Below are positions 43,916-54,035 of a stretch of 56,559 nt of DNA, piece by piece. The stretch comes from an uncultured Flavobacteriaceae bacterium. Its GTDB lineage: Bacteria > Bacteroidota > Bacteroidia > Flavobacteriales > Flavobacteriaceae. The position numbers and the translations under genes are program-made. The notes under the pieces are model-generated. The model saw only the letters and a program-made list of their open reading frames with translations, searched no databases and was not told where the DNA came from. The DNA lies in assembly GCA_938029725.1 (NCBI GenBank), contig CALHGE010000034.1:1-56559 (forward strand). The letters are read 5' to 3'. How positions within the stretch are numbered: position 1 is the stretch's first letter; every line of letters starts with the position of its first letter.

Positions 43916-44659
43916 ATGATAAACTTCTTTAGCAGAAAAAAACATTTAGTAGACCTTTTGGAAGGTTTTACTGATATTCATAATCATATTTTACCTGGCA
44001 TAGATGATGGGGCGAAAACTGTTAAGGATTCTATTGAACTAATTAGGCAGTTTTCAGAATTTGGGGTAAACAAATTTATTATGACCCCCCATATTATGCA
44101 TAATTACTATGATAACACGCCTGACACTATAAATAATGCCCAGAAGCTATTACAAAGTGAACTCGTAAAAAAAGAAATGCATGCGGTCAAGTTTGCTTCT
44201 GCAGCAGAACATATGATTGATAGTAATTTTGAAAGTATTCTAGAAGAGAAGCGTACCATGCCTTTAGGCCCTGACCACATCCTTATTGAAATGAGTTATC
44301 TGCAACCTCCTATCAATTTTGACGAGGCTATCACAGCGGTCACGCATCATCGTTTTTTTCCTGTTCTAGCGCATCCTGAGCGCTACAACTTTTTGCTAAA
44401 CCGAACCCACAGATATGCCGAACTTAAGGAACAAGGTATTCTTTTTCAATTGAACATGTTGTCTTTGAGTGATTATTATGGGAAAGAGGTTTCAAAAGTA
44501 GCCTACAAATTATTAGAAGGAGGAATGATTGATTTTATCGGATCTGATGTTCACAACCTCAACCATTTAAACGCCCTCAAAAATATAGCCCTTTCAAAGA
44601 AAGCAGTACAACTCGTACTACCAATTATCGAAAAGACGAAGGAAACCTTTGGTAGTTAA
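43916..44659 (+). CDS. CpsB/YwqE-family PHP-type protein-tyrosine phosphatase
   Basis: Removes phosphate from the Tyr-rich tail of Wzc/CpsD-type capsule kinases. The 247-residue PHP-fold protein has DIHNHILPGIDDGAKT at residues 20-35 with metal-binding His22 and His24. Further metal and active-site motifs are TPHIM, EMSYL, LAHPERY and FIGSDVHN towards the C terminus. No signal peptide, so cytoplasmic. The cognate kinase is probably the Wzc-like protein at 54400-56559, about 9.7 kb away; the two genes are usually closer, and here a giant secreted-protein gene lies between them. A bidirectional terminator follows. Confidence 0.93.
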   Translation: MINFFSRKKHLVDLLEGFTDIHNHILPGIDDGAKTVKDSIELIRQFSEFGVNKFIMTPHIMHNYYDNTPDTINNAQKLLQSELVKKEMHAVKFASAAEHMIDSNFESILEEKRTMPLGPDHILIEMSYLQPPINFDEAITAVTHHRFFPVLAHPERYNFLLNRTHRYAELKEQGILFQLNMLSLSDYYGKEVSKVAYKLLEGGMIDFIGSDVHNLNHLNALKNIALSKKAVQLVLPIIEKTKETFGS

Positions 44660-44737
44660 AAGTAGTCTAAGTGCAGCTAAAAATTTAAATTATACGGTGA
44701 GTTTGAATACTTCAAAAGCACATAAAATAACACCAAT

Positions 44738-44772
44738 AAAAAAAGGGCTACTTCTAAGTAGCCCTTTTTTTT
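44738..44772. terminator. Bidirectional terminator between convergent genes
   Basis: A-run, GGGCTACTT (44745-44753), CT, AAGTAGCCC (44756-44764), T-run. It has a T-tract in both orientations and sits between the phosphatase gene (plus) and the 3051-residue gene (minus), so it can serve both. Confidence 0.93.
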
Positions 44773-44792
44773 TATTATTTAAAACTTTAAAT

Positions 44793-47700
44793 CTAATTGT
44801 GAACCATAAGTTTTATAAGTGTTGATTCACCTTGGCTCATTACCACTCTAATAAAATACAAACCATCTCTTAAATTCGAAATCGGCAGTGCATATCTAGC
44901 AGAACCTGAAGCAATCTCTAGCGGTAAATGACCACTTATATAGCGACCACCAACGTCATGTAGAGTAATAAATAACACCTCAGTATCTAACGGCTTATTA
45001 ACCACTAGTACGTTAGCAAAACCATCGGTAGCGCTTGCAGGGTTACTTTCAAGAATAATATTCATCTTTTCTCCTGGGTTAACCGTGATAGTTACACTGT
45101 CTGTAGTAGTAAGGCCATCTGCATCTACTACCGTTAAAGTGGCCGTATAAATTCCGGGTATGCGATAAATATGCTGAGGTGCTTCCGCTGAAGAAAGACT
45201 GGTGTCATCTCCGAAATCCCAAGAATAGGATGTAACCGCTACATCACCAGAAGAACCGCTGCCATCAAATTGAACCAATAATGGAGCTTCACCCTCCGTA
45301 AAGTCAACTAGTATTTGTGCTGTCGTTTGATTTATGCCGTCTCCAACAACTATTGCTACTGTGGCTGTATTTGTAAGCCCTTCTCCATCGGTTACTGTAA
45401 GTGTGACAAGATAACTGCCATCAACTGTAAAGGTATGAACTGGGTCAGCATCAGAAGAGGTCGTTCCATCCATGAAATCCCATGCATAGCTCACTATAGC
45501 AAGGTCATCTGTAGAAGTACTTCCTGTAAAAATAACCTCTAAAGGTGCAGCGCCACTTGTTAAGTTAGCCGTTATTGCTGCCGTCGGTGCTTGATTCATA
45601 AGAGTTTCAACAACTATAGTAACTGTTGCTGTATTCGTAAGCCCTTCTCCATCGGTTACTGTAAGCGCGACAATATAAGTGCCATCAACGACAAACGTAT
45701 GAACTGGGTCAGCATCAGAAGAGGTAGTTCCGTCACGGAAATCCCAGGCATAGCTAACGATAGCAACATCATCTGTAGAAGTACTACCGGTGAAAATAAC
45801 CTCTAAAGGTGCAGCGCCACTGGTTAGGTTTGCTGTCAAAATAGCTGTTGGTGGTAGATTCATTCCGTTTCCAACCACTATAGATACTATTGCCGTATCT
45901 GTAAGCCCCTCGCCATCAGTAACTGTAAGCGCTACATTATAAGTGCCATCAGCTGTAAACGTATGAACTGGGTCAGCATCAGAAGAGGTAGTTCCATCCA
46001 TGAAATCCCAGGCATAGGTAACAACAGCTACATCGTCTGTAGAAGTACTACCGGTAAAGTTCACCTCTAAAGGTGCAATACCACTGGTTACATCAGCCGT
46101 TAGTACTGCGGTAGGAGCAAGGTTGATAATGGCGGGCAAAACTGTAATACTTTGCTCATCAAAACCTGTAGCATTTTCATCATCGGTAGCGGTAAGTCTA
46201 AATACATAGTCTCCAGCAATCAAATCATTTACAACAAGATCTGCTGTAGTTTCACCAGTTAAAGTCGCAGTGCTTGGGCCACTTTCTTGTGTCCATTGAT
46301 ATACTACAATAGCACCACCATCAGGGTCTGTTGCAACACCAGTTAGGCTAGCAGTATTCGTTGGTAAAGTGATCGTTTGATTCAAACCTGCATTCACCTC
46401 TGGCGGGCGTGTTTCATATACTCCGATTCCAGAAATTTTTGGGTTCTCAGTTACTGCGGTTAACGTGATCGTTAAATTACCGTCATTTACGGTGATGGCC
46501 TTTAGCTGCTCTACTACTGCCGTAAGGGCAGCACCACCAGCTGCAACAAAAATATCATAATTGTCTATTTGAACTTGAGCATTTTCTACACTGATATTAA
46601 ACACCCTTGATCCAACACCACCATCAGAGCCAAAGCCTGCAGCACCAAAATACAGTTCAGCAAAGTGTAAATCAACATTATAATCTCCAGCTGCTATAAC
46701 AGGTATTTCGTAAACTATAGTGCTTCCGTTATTGCCAAAACGCTCCGTTTGATACAACTCATCATTCAATGTGTTTTCTATTGGTCTTGGGTCTACAAAG
46801 ATACCGCCTCCATTAAAATAATCATCAGCCGTCCATTCCTCAGTATTAAAAGTAAAGCTTGGTCCTCCTGAATTAATTAGAAGTGACCCCGGTTCTAACG
46901 CTACCGTTATGGTAACGGCGTCAAAAGCTGTATCATTTTCATCATCAGTAGCAGTCAATTGAAACACATAATCTCCTTCAATCAAATCACTAACTGTAGG
47001 GTCTTCAATTGAAGTTGAGTCAAAAGTAGCAGCGCTAGGTCCGCTAAGCTGCACCCACGCATAGGATACAATAGCTCCTCCGTCAGGGTCTGTTGCAGAA
47101 CCATCTAAAGTAAGTGATGTATTCGGAAATGTAATCGTTCGATCATCTCCAGCAAAGACATCAGGCTCCGTACTATTGCCCGGCAAGAGTACTTCGATAC
47201 CTGAAATTTTCGGAAACTCAACAACTGAAGTTAAGGTAATCGTCAAATTACCATCAGTAACCGTAATATTTTCAAAATTTTCAATTACGGCTGTAGCACT
47301 GCCCCCTGCTTCTAAAACAATATCATAATTAGTAATCACTTCTTGACCATTTTCAATATTGATATTGAAAACGCGAGACCCGATGCCCCCTGGAACACCT
47401 GAACCGGCAACACCAAAAAACAATTCAGCAAAATGAAGGTTTACATTATAAGCACCAGCAACCACCGGTATTTGGTAAATTAGTGTTCCCGAATTACTGT
47501 AGCGTTCACTCTGAAACAAGGCGTCATTGGCCGTATTAGCTATTGGTTTATCATTTTCAAAGGTAAGCCCACCATTAAAATATTGATCTGCTGACCAATT
47601 AATTCCATTAAAGCTCAAATTAGGCCCTCCGGCATTGATTCGAATATCACCCGCAGTAGCCGGATCATTTGCAGTAACCGTTACTGTAGTGGTACTTTGG

Positions 47701-50700
47701 TTTCCATCGGCATCACTAACTGTTAGCTCTACCTCATACACACCAGCAGTGGTAAAGGTATGCACCGGGTTATCAGTTGTAACTGTTGGGCTCCCATCTT
47801 TGAAATCCCAAACATAAGTGGTAATTCCAAGGTCATCTGTTGAGTTGCTACCCGTAAAGCTTACTTCCAAAGGAATAAAACCAGATATAGGTGTCGCCTC
47901 TGCATTCGCAACCGGGTCTCCTACTTGCCCTATGTACCAGGTAAACTGTGTATTGGCTGTTGAAGGTGGGTTTCCACCATCGGCTACAGATACGGTTACC
48001 GTATACGGGCTATTGTCAGCAGCACTGGGGCCACTGGCTCTTTGCGATTCGGGTTCCGCTGTCAATTGGGCATCTGAAAAATCAGGGCCGTCTAATTTAT
48101 ACAGTGCTATTTTATCAATAGCGTGACCGGCTGAACGTTCAGACAGTTCCATAGTATAGGTACCCGGATTCACAAACCAAACATAGATGTCATTTGAACC
48201 ATTCGAATTTAAAGGATCGAAATCACTGGTTAGTGCCTGCCAATCATACACTTCAGCAGCACCTCCAGATCTAAACACTTTAAAGTACCCCTGACTACCA
48301 GCTCCATTTGGTGTGGTAGCAGGTGTAATTCTGCTACTTCCTTTTGGAAATACAATATTAGTTGGTGTCGCAGAGCTCACATTTGCAATTAAGGTAGATT
48401 CATCGACTGGGTCTCCTTTGAAACCAAAAAACCAAACATCAGTAGTATTCGGAAAACGCAACCAGTTATCATTTTCATCTGTTGGAGATGCCCCACTATA
48501 AAAGCTTCTCCAATTAAAGCGGTATACACCTGGGGTAGTGACCGTAACTTCGTAAGGTATTGTACCGCCATTGATATTTGACAAATGATTTGATCCTGCA
48601 ATGATGCCCGAAGCACCACCTAGTGCAGTCTGCGCCCAAGTTGGTTCTGTAGTACCTGATTCGGCTTCAATGACGAGTAACCCATTATTTTCAAGAAAAG
48701 CACCATCATTTCCACCACCGGAAGATACCGTTCCAGAAATCAAACCTGTACTGGCATCAATACTAAGTGTTGGCGGTAGGCCTGTTGCACTATAGGTACT
48801 TGCGCCATTTGATTGAATCTGTAAAGACACTACATCTCCCTCATTATTATTCTGAGTACCTGGATTCGTAACATTTAGGTTATTATCGAAATTGGCCAGA
48901 TTAACGGAAGTAGTTTGCCCATTTCCATAATTGATGATCAAGGTTGCACTCCTATTAGCTCCTGCACCGCTTAAGCCAACCGTTACTGGTTGAGACGAAT
49001 TCACAGATAACAGCTGGTTGGTAAGTTCGCCAGATATGATGTTAAAATCCGCAGCATTCGGACCCGTAATTTCCATTGAGGTGACAAAAACACCTACATT
49101 TCCATTCCCAACATTTAAGGGAATATTTTCAGAGGCGCCATCGGCTATAGTCACATTCGTTGGTGCAGAAAGTACACTTGATGCACTAGGTATCCCGACA
49201 GGGTTGTCGAGTCCTAGATATTCCATATTTTTTTGATTACCCTGTCCTAAAGCATTCGACCCAGCCATTACGAATATTCCTGATCCAGAAACAATCGCTT
49301 GTGTACCGTGTCTTTGAAAGTTTAAATCAGACAATCTCGTCCAAGTTTGCGTAATTGGGTCATATTCTTCCGTGACTTTTAGCGCATCAGAAGTATTGAC
49401 TCCGTAAACCAATTCATTCTGTACTTCACCACCGATGACTACTAATTTTTCATTAAAATTAACAGCCATTGCTCCGCCTCTAGGTGTTGGAATATTCTGA
49501 GCAGCTGGAAGCGTAGTCCACGTATTTGAAACAAAATCATATACATCGACCTCAGCTATAACTGGCTTGAATACAGATGCTGAGGAAGCATCAGAAGTAC
49601 GTCCGCCCGCTGCATAGAGCTTCGAACCAATAACTACACTGTGAAAGTGATCTCTTGCTCTTGGTGCGTCTGCTAATTGCGTCCAAACACCAGTTGCCGG
49701 ATCATATTCATCAAACCAAGCAACAGCGCCGCCATTATGACCATTGGTGTTTCCTGCAACTAAGTAAAATTTATTATTAAAAACAGATAAGCCAGCAGAA
49801 CCTCGGCTTCTTCCAGCCGGTATCTGCGGCCCTTGAATCCAATCGTTCGTTGCCGGATCAAAAGCCCAAATAAATTCTTCAGCTACTTCATTAGGATAGT
49901 TATTGGTGTTAAAAGCCCCAATCACCCAAATCAGCCCTTGATACTCGGTAGCCTGAAAATGGTTAAAATCAAATGGGGTAGCAACTGCGCTAGTCCACGT
50001 ATCGGTAGTGTAATCATACACATCCATGGTTTGGGTTTCGCGGCCTCCCAAAACAAAAAACTTATCACCTGCCTGAACTGCTGAGCACTCATGTCTCGCT
50101 GAATAATTCTCGTTTTCATTTTTATCTACCCAGTTACTAGAACCAATATTCCAGACAAAGGAGACCGCACCTGTTTCTGCATTAGATGGGTCACTATCAT
50201 TAACCGTAACCGTTACCACATAAGGGCTTCCTGCTAAAGCACCAGCACCTATGGTACCTCCTATTTGCCCATTGGTCTGTTCTATAAATAAGCCTGGCGG
50301 AAGACCAGAAGCTGAATATTGAAAAGGAAGCGTAGCACCACCAACGGCACTCACCACTAAACTACCGTCTAATGCCTCACCAGGGTTACTAAATTGATCA
50401 GCTACATCATACACATAAATGGGTGTCTGATCATTTCGTACATCTAAGATTTCGATTGCATTTAATAGCGGGTTTTCAAATGCATCATGCAAAAAAGAGA
50501 CGTCTAAAGAACCATCCGTAACTTTCACAATATGAGAAATAACTGTTCCTATCTCATTGCCGTAGGTATCGACAATATCAAGATCACTCAGCAAAGGTAA
50601 AACCAAGCCTTCTATCTCTGTATCAAAAATACGGTCTCCGGGTTGCCCTGTTCCTGAAAAACTATTTGCGAAATATAGTCGTACTTCATAATTTCCTACT

Positions 50701-53700
50701 TCAGTGACAGGAAATGAATAGGTCATATTGGGTGCACCTGCAACGCGATCAAAACGTTCTGATGCAAAAATCGCTAAAGGCGTACTTGACTGATCTACCG
50801 AAGCATCTACAGGAATATTCGTGGATGGAAAAACTTCATTTGTACCTGCGATAGTAAGGTATTGAGAATTTACAAGATCGGTATCTGCTTCCCAATTCAA
50901 TCCACCATCAATGGCGGCTATCTCGTCACCTCCGCTGTTTACGCGATACAATACTACAGGACCGTCAATTACGGTAACTGTAAAGGTGTTGTCTATAGAT
51001 GATGAAGTTGCATCAGTTGCTCGAATCGTAATATTCGAAACCGCAGGAGCTGCTGGATATGTTAGGCTTAGATCAGCACCTGATATCGCAGTACCTATAG
51101 CAGGGTTCGTATTTAGAAATACGGTGTAGGTCAAGTTACCTGTTCCGTCATTATCACTAAAATAGTCGTTCAAATTGATACTCTCAGTAGGCGTGCTGAC
51201 TGGGCGAGTAATGTTCGGTAATGGCAATGCTATTATTGGTGTTTCTTCAACAACATTTAGAAAATCCCATGTTCCTTCCAATTCTACACCAGGGGTACCA
51301 GAGGTTCCAATAAAACCAACTGCTAAATCTTGATTTGCCTGCTGTATAGCAGCTAAGATACTTCCTTGCGCGGTAATAGTACCTATAGAATTTTTAAGGC
51401 CTCCGTCAATTGAATAACTCAAATCTACTTGCCCATTGCTAGGGTTTACACCAAAATAAAATACAATATCTGAAGTAGGACGATTCGCTTCTAAAATCTC
51501 AACATTGATTGCTGGTTGCGGTATATCATCAATTTCTTGAAGTGCGGTAATTCCAGTGCTTGTAAGTACTATTTTAATATAATTACTTTGGGTACCATCA
51601 CCTATAAAATGACCTAATTCTCCGCCAACAGCTGCAGAATTACCGTAGAGCCGTAAGGGCCCCGTCAGACCAATTAGGTTCCCTAGAACCGTAAATTCAC
51701 CTGAAGTAGTGCTTGTTTGCACCCCGTATTGATATCCTTTTTCTTGTGTATTTGTAGTTCCAAAGGCCGTACCTGAAGTCATATGAGAAGTCATGAGACC
51801 TGGTGCACCACCCAAAACATCATCTGGGTTTGGGCCAGCTCCTCTATCGTCTATCCATTCTAACCAGTTAAGTCCGGTATCTCCATTGTTCATTAAACCT
51901 GTCATTCCCAAACCAAAAATACCTCCAATACCCTGTTGGTTACTAAACAAGCCGTTGCTAATCGGTAAAGTAAATGCATCACTGCCTGTTGAATTGATAT
52001 TTCCTAATTGAAAAGGATCAAGAGCATCAGGTATATCATCTGCGTCATCGTCCAAGTCAGTTATGTCTGAACTTAAGGGTGCTCCAGCATCTTTATCAAA
52101 ATCGGTTGGTTGTGACCCCCCATTACAGGCGTCTGTTCCATTGAGGTTCTCATCTCCATTGGTATATCCATCAAGATCATAATCTGTAGTTTCGTCATAA
52201 CCAGCATCTCCGGGGTTAAAACAAATAACCGCCTCAGCAGGCTCAAAAACAACGATTTTACCGCCATTAGTTAAGTCAAAAACTCCTGCCCAAACTGTAC
52301 CCGGAAAGATATCAGTATCGCTATTACAGGTTATGCCTAGTACATTACCACCAATTCCAGATAGAAAATTCTGTTCTAGACCTTGCGAAGTTCCATCAAC
52401 ATCCAGTTGTACTCGTCTTACGTTTCCTCCACTATGCCCTGCAAGCAAGTTGCCTTTCAGAGCACCTCCAAAGGCTGTCGCGGTATATTCGTCTATACCG
52501 TTTGTATTTGTGCCCCAAACCACAATTGGATTATCTAAATCACCGTCAGGGTTCGGCAAGTTCGGCCCTCTCCAATCACCTTCTATAGGGTTTGCCGTTT
52601 GAACTGGAGGCCAGTTCGCTGGCAGCGCTAGTGCAGGGTCTGCTGTAGAATTAGGACTTGAAACGTCTGGGTCGTATGTCAGTGTTCTAAAGACCGCACC
52701 AACGGTGCCATTTGCAGCAGGCGCTGTAAACAGCCCCGCTCCATTCGGATTTGCCCTTACCGGGTTTGGATGCCCTCCATAAAAACTTCCAGGCGCATAG
52801 GTTTGTAAATTGGTTGTAATTAACTCTAAATGGTCTAAGTTATTTACCAATTCACCACCAGATGCTACTTGACTACCCGGCTCAGCAACGTCATAAGCGT
52901 TGGTCGCTAACCCACCGCCTTCGCTTGCAGGAAAACCACCCCAACCTGAATTGGCGCCATTATCAGTCACATACAAAGCGCCACTTTCTGTAACAGTCAA
53001 ATCATAGGCGTTTCTGTATCCTGGCGAAAATATTTGTACCGGGCCACCCGCGACTTCAATCGCTTGATTTAAACCATCATTACCACCAAAGGGATCCAAT
53101 AGATCCACACCGTCATAACCTGCAGCATTCGGGTCAGTTATACCATTAACATTAGCTCTTGTAGGGTCATCTAGTGTTGGTAAGTCGTAAAAGTAATTTC
53201 TGCCATTATCTGAAGAAAGAGCTAAGGCATTTATCGCATCCAAGTCTATTGACAAGACAGCACCAGACAAAGCATATTCACAGGTGTACACAAAATTTGC
53301 AGAAGGCGAACCAGCATTTGTAAAACCTCCTGAGGTGACAATTAAATAGTCGGTGCCATTAATAGTTGTAAATTCTAGCCCATTGGTCGCATGGTTCTCT
53401 TCAGACCGAGGTAGCCCTCTAACTAAATCTACGACATCCCAAGTACCCCCGTTTAGAGTAAACCGGGTAATAACACCTGAGTTCGTATCAAGATCTACAT
53501 CACCGTTACTCTGATTATTTGCAACGCTTCCGGCTCCGATACGCACATCGCTAGAGCTCACATAGAGTACGGGGTTTGCGGCAGTACCTGTTACGGTCAA
53601 ACCAGTCACTTGTCGATTTGCACTTGCAAACAAGCTACCGTCATCATTATGATCTGCCATGGTACGGATACCATCTATATTTTCGACATTTGTAACCACA

Positions 53701-53948
53701 TAATCCGTAGAGCTATTTTTTAAAATTGTTAGCCTCTTGATCATGCCTGATGGGTACTCTGCTACATATAGCTTTCCGTCAGGACCATACATCACAGAGG
53801 TAATACCCGCTATGATATTGCCATTCAGATTTAAGGTACTTTGATCCCAGTTAATGTCATTTTGCGCCTGTAGCTTTGAGCCAAAAGCAACAAGAAGTAA
53901 AAACGTTAGTAAAAAATATTTTGCAAAACCTGAGTAAAGTGTATTCAT
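44793..53948 (-). CDS. Giant T9SS-secreted multidomain protein: propeller, malectin, Kelch and PKD repeats
   Basis: 3051 residues with a signal peptide (ending FGSKLQAQ) and a type IX sorting domain (about the last 85 residues). Approximate order: sugar-dehydrogenase-like propeller (30-555); Asp-rich calcium repeats (583-646); lectin-like module (650-900); cadherin-like (903-996); malectin-like (1000-1170); putative-Ig (1173-1270); Kelch propeller (1272-1576); Ig-like (1587-1686); putative-Ig (1690-2000) with a carbohydrate-binding domain nested inside (1757-1953); PKD (2008-2095); malectin (2098-2257); REJ/PKD-like (2260-2347); malectin (2353-2510); REJ/PKD-like (2513-2603); four PKD domains; sorting domain. 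It shares its first 900 residues and a Kelch block with the protein at 16172-25888, then diverges. Probably surface polysaccharide binding or adhesion. Confidence 0.88.
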   Translation of the reverse strand: MNTLYSGFAKYFLLTFLLLVAFGSKLQAQNDINWDQSTLNLNGNIIAGITSVMYGPDGKLYVAEYPSGMIKRLTILKNSSTDYVVTNVENIDGIRTMADHNDDGSLFASANRQVTGLTVTGTAANPVLYVSSSDVRIGAGSVANNQSNGDVDLDTNSGVITRFTLNGGTWDVVDLVRGLPRSEENHATNGLEFTTINGTDYLIVTSGGFTNAGSPSANFVYTCEYALSGAVLSIDLDAINALALSSDNGRNYFYDLPTLDDPTRANVNGITDPNAAGYDGVDLLDPFGGNDGLNQAIEVAGGPVQIFSPGYRNAYDLTVTESGALYVTDNGANSGWGGFPASEGGGLATNAYDVAEPGSQVASGGELVNNLDHLELITTNLQTYAPGSFYGGHPNPVRANPNGAGLFTAPAANGTVGAVFRTLTYDPDVSSPNSTADPALALPANWPPVQTANPIEGDWRGPNLPNPDGDLDNPIVVWGTNTNGIDEYTATAFGGALKGNLLAGHSGGNVRRVQLDVDGTSQGLEQNFLSGIGGNVLGITCNSDTDIFPGTVWAGVFDLTNGGKIVVFEPAEAVICFNPGDAGYDETTDYDLDGYTNGDENLNGTDACNGGSQPTDFDKDAGAPLSSDITDLDDDADDIPDALDPFQLGNINSTGSDAFTLPISNGLFSNQQGIGGIFGLGMTGLMNNGDTGLNWLEWIDDRGAGPNPDDVLGGAPGLMTSHMTSGTAFGTTNTQEKGYQYGVQTSTTSGEFTVLGNLIGLTGPLRLYGNSAAVGGELGHFIGDGTQSNYIKIVLTSTGITALQEIDDIPQPAINVEILEANRPTSDIVFYFGVNPSNGQVDLSYSIDGGLKNSIGTITAQGSILAAIQQANQDLAVGFIGTSGTPGVELEGTWDFLNVVEETPIIALPLPNITRPVSTPTESINLNDYFSDNDGTGNLTYTVFLNTNPAIGTAISGADLSLTYPAAPAVSNITIRATDATSSSIDNTFTVTVIDGPVVLYRVNSGGDEIAAIDGGLNWEADTDLVNSQYLTIAGTNEVFPSTNIPVDASVDQSSTPLAIFASERFDRVAGAPNMTYSFPVTEVGNYEVRLYFANSFSGTGQPGDRIFDTEIEGLVLPLLSDLDIVDTYGNEIGTVISHIVKVTDGSLDVSFLHDAFENPLLNAIEILDVRNDQTPIYVYDVADQFSNPGEALDGSLVVSAVGGATLPFQYSASGLPPGLFIEQTNGQIGGTIGAGALAGSPYVVTVTVNDSDPSNAETGAVSFVWNIGSSNWVDKNENENYSARHECSAVQAGDKFFVLGGRETQTMDVYDYTTDTWTSAVATPFDFNHFQATEYQGLIWVIGAFNTNNYPNEVAEEFIWAFDPATNDWIQGPQIPAGRSRGSAGLSVFNNKFYLVAGNTNGHNGGAVAWFDEYDPATGVWTQLADAPRARDHFHSVVIGSKLYAAGGRTSDASSASVFKPVIAEVDVYDFVSNTWTTLPAAQNIPTPRGGAMAVNFNEKLVVIGGEVQNELVYGVNTSDALKVTEEYDPITQTWTRLSDLNFQRHGTQAIVSGSGIFVMAGSNALGQGNQKNMEYLGLDNPVGIPSASSVLSAPTNVTIADGASENIPLNVGNGNVGVFVTSMEITGPNAADFNIISGELTNQLLSVNSSQPVTVGLSGAGANRSATLIINYGNGQTTSVNLANFDNNLNVTNPGTQNNNEGDVVSLQIQSNGASTYSATGLPPTLSIDASTGLISGTVSSGGGNDGAFLENNGLLVIEAESGTTEPTWAQTALGGASGIIAGSNHLSNINGGTIPYEVTVTTPGVYRFNWRSFYSGASPTDENDNWLRFPNTTDVWFFGFKGDPVDESTLIANVSSATPTNIVFPKGSSRITPATTPNGAGSQGYFKVFRSGGAAEVYDWQALTSDFDPLNSNGSNDIYVWFVNPGTYTMELSERSAGHAIDKIALYKLDGPDFSDAQLTAEPESQRASGPSAADNSPYTVTVSVADGGNPPSTANTQFTWYIGQVGDPVANAEATPISGFIPLEVSFTGSNSTDDLGITTYVWDFKDGSPTVTTDNPVHTFTTAGVYEVELTVSDADGNQSTTTVTVTANDPATAGDIRINAGGPNLSFNGINWSADQYFNGGLTFENDKPIANTANDALFQSERYSNSGTLIYQIPVVAGAYNVNLHFAELFFGVAGSGVPGGIGSRVFNINIENGQEVITNYDIVLEAGGSATAVIENFENITVTDGNLTITLTSVVEFPKISGIEVLLPGNSTEPDVFAGDDRTITFPNTSLTLDGSATDPDGGAIVSYAWVQLSGPSAATFDSTSIEDPTVSDLIEGDYVFQLTATDDENDTAFDAVTITVALEPGSLLINSGGPSFTFNTEEWTADDYFNGGGIFVDPRPIENTLNDELYQTERFGNNGSTIVYEIPVIAAGDYNVDLHFAELYFGAAGFGSDGGVGSRVFNISVENAQVQIDNYDIFVAAGGAALTAVVEQLKAITVNDGNLTITLTAVTENPKISGIGVYETRPPEVNAGLNQTITLPTNTASLTGVATDPDGGAIVVYQWTQESGPSTATLTGETTADLVVNDLIAGDYVFRLTATDDENATGFDEQSITVLPAIINLAPTAVLTADVTSGIAPLEVNFTGSTSTDDVAVVTYAWDFMDGTTSSDADPVHTFTADGTYNVALTVTDGEGLTDTAIVSIVVGNGMNLPPTAILTANLTSGAAPLEVIFTGSTSTDDVAIVSYAWDFRDGTTSSDADPVHTFVVDGTYIVALTVTDGEGLTNTATVTIVVETLMNQAPTAAITANLTSGAAPLEVIFTGSTSTDDLAIVSYAWDFMDGTTSSDADPVHTFTVDGSYLVTLTVTDGEGLTNTATVAIVVGDGINQTTAQILVDFTEGEAPLLVQFDGSGSSGDVAVTSYSWDFGDDTSLSSAEAPQHIYRIPGIYTATLTVVDADGLTTTDSVTITVNPGEKMNIILESNPASATDGFANVLVVNKPLDTEVLFITLHDVGGRYISGHLPLEIASGSARYALPISNLRDGLYFIRVVMSQGESTLIKLMVHN
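45065..46125 (-). repeat. Tandem PKD-domain repeat, 264-base period
   Basis: The string TGGGTCAGCATCAGAAGAGG occurs at 45441, 45705 and 45969, exactly 264 bases (88 codons) apart, marking three nearly identical PKD domains with the motifs SDADPVHTF and LTVTDGEGLT. A fourth, more divergent PKD (45065-45335) completes the array. Confidence 0.9.
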
Positions 53949-54002
53949 ATTAGAATTTTAAAGCATTTTTTATCAATAGGAGGTCTTTCTATCAACGAAT
54001 AG

Positions 54003-54035
54003 CAAAGATAAACTAATAACAACTTGAGCTTTAAA
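54003..54035 (-). promoter_or_regulatory. Candidate promoter of the 3051-residue protein gene
   Basis: On the minus strand TTTA (54035-54032), a 21-base spacer and TATCTTTG (54010-54003). The -7 element matches TAnnTTTG exactly and the -33 element differs from TTTG at one base. Transcription would start near 53997, about 50 bases before the ATG at 53948. Confidence 0.5.
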
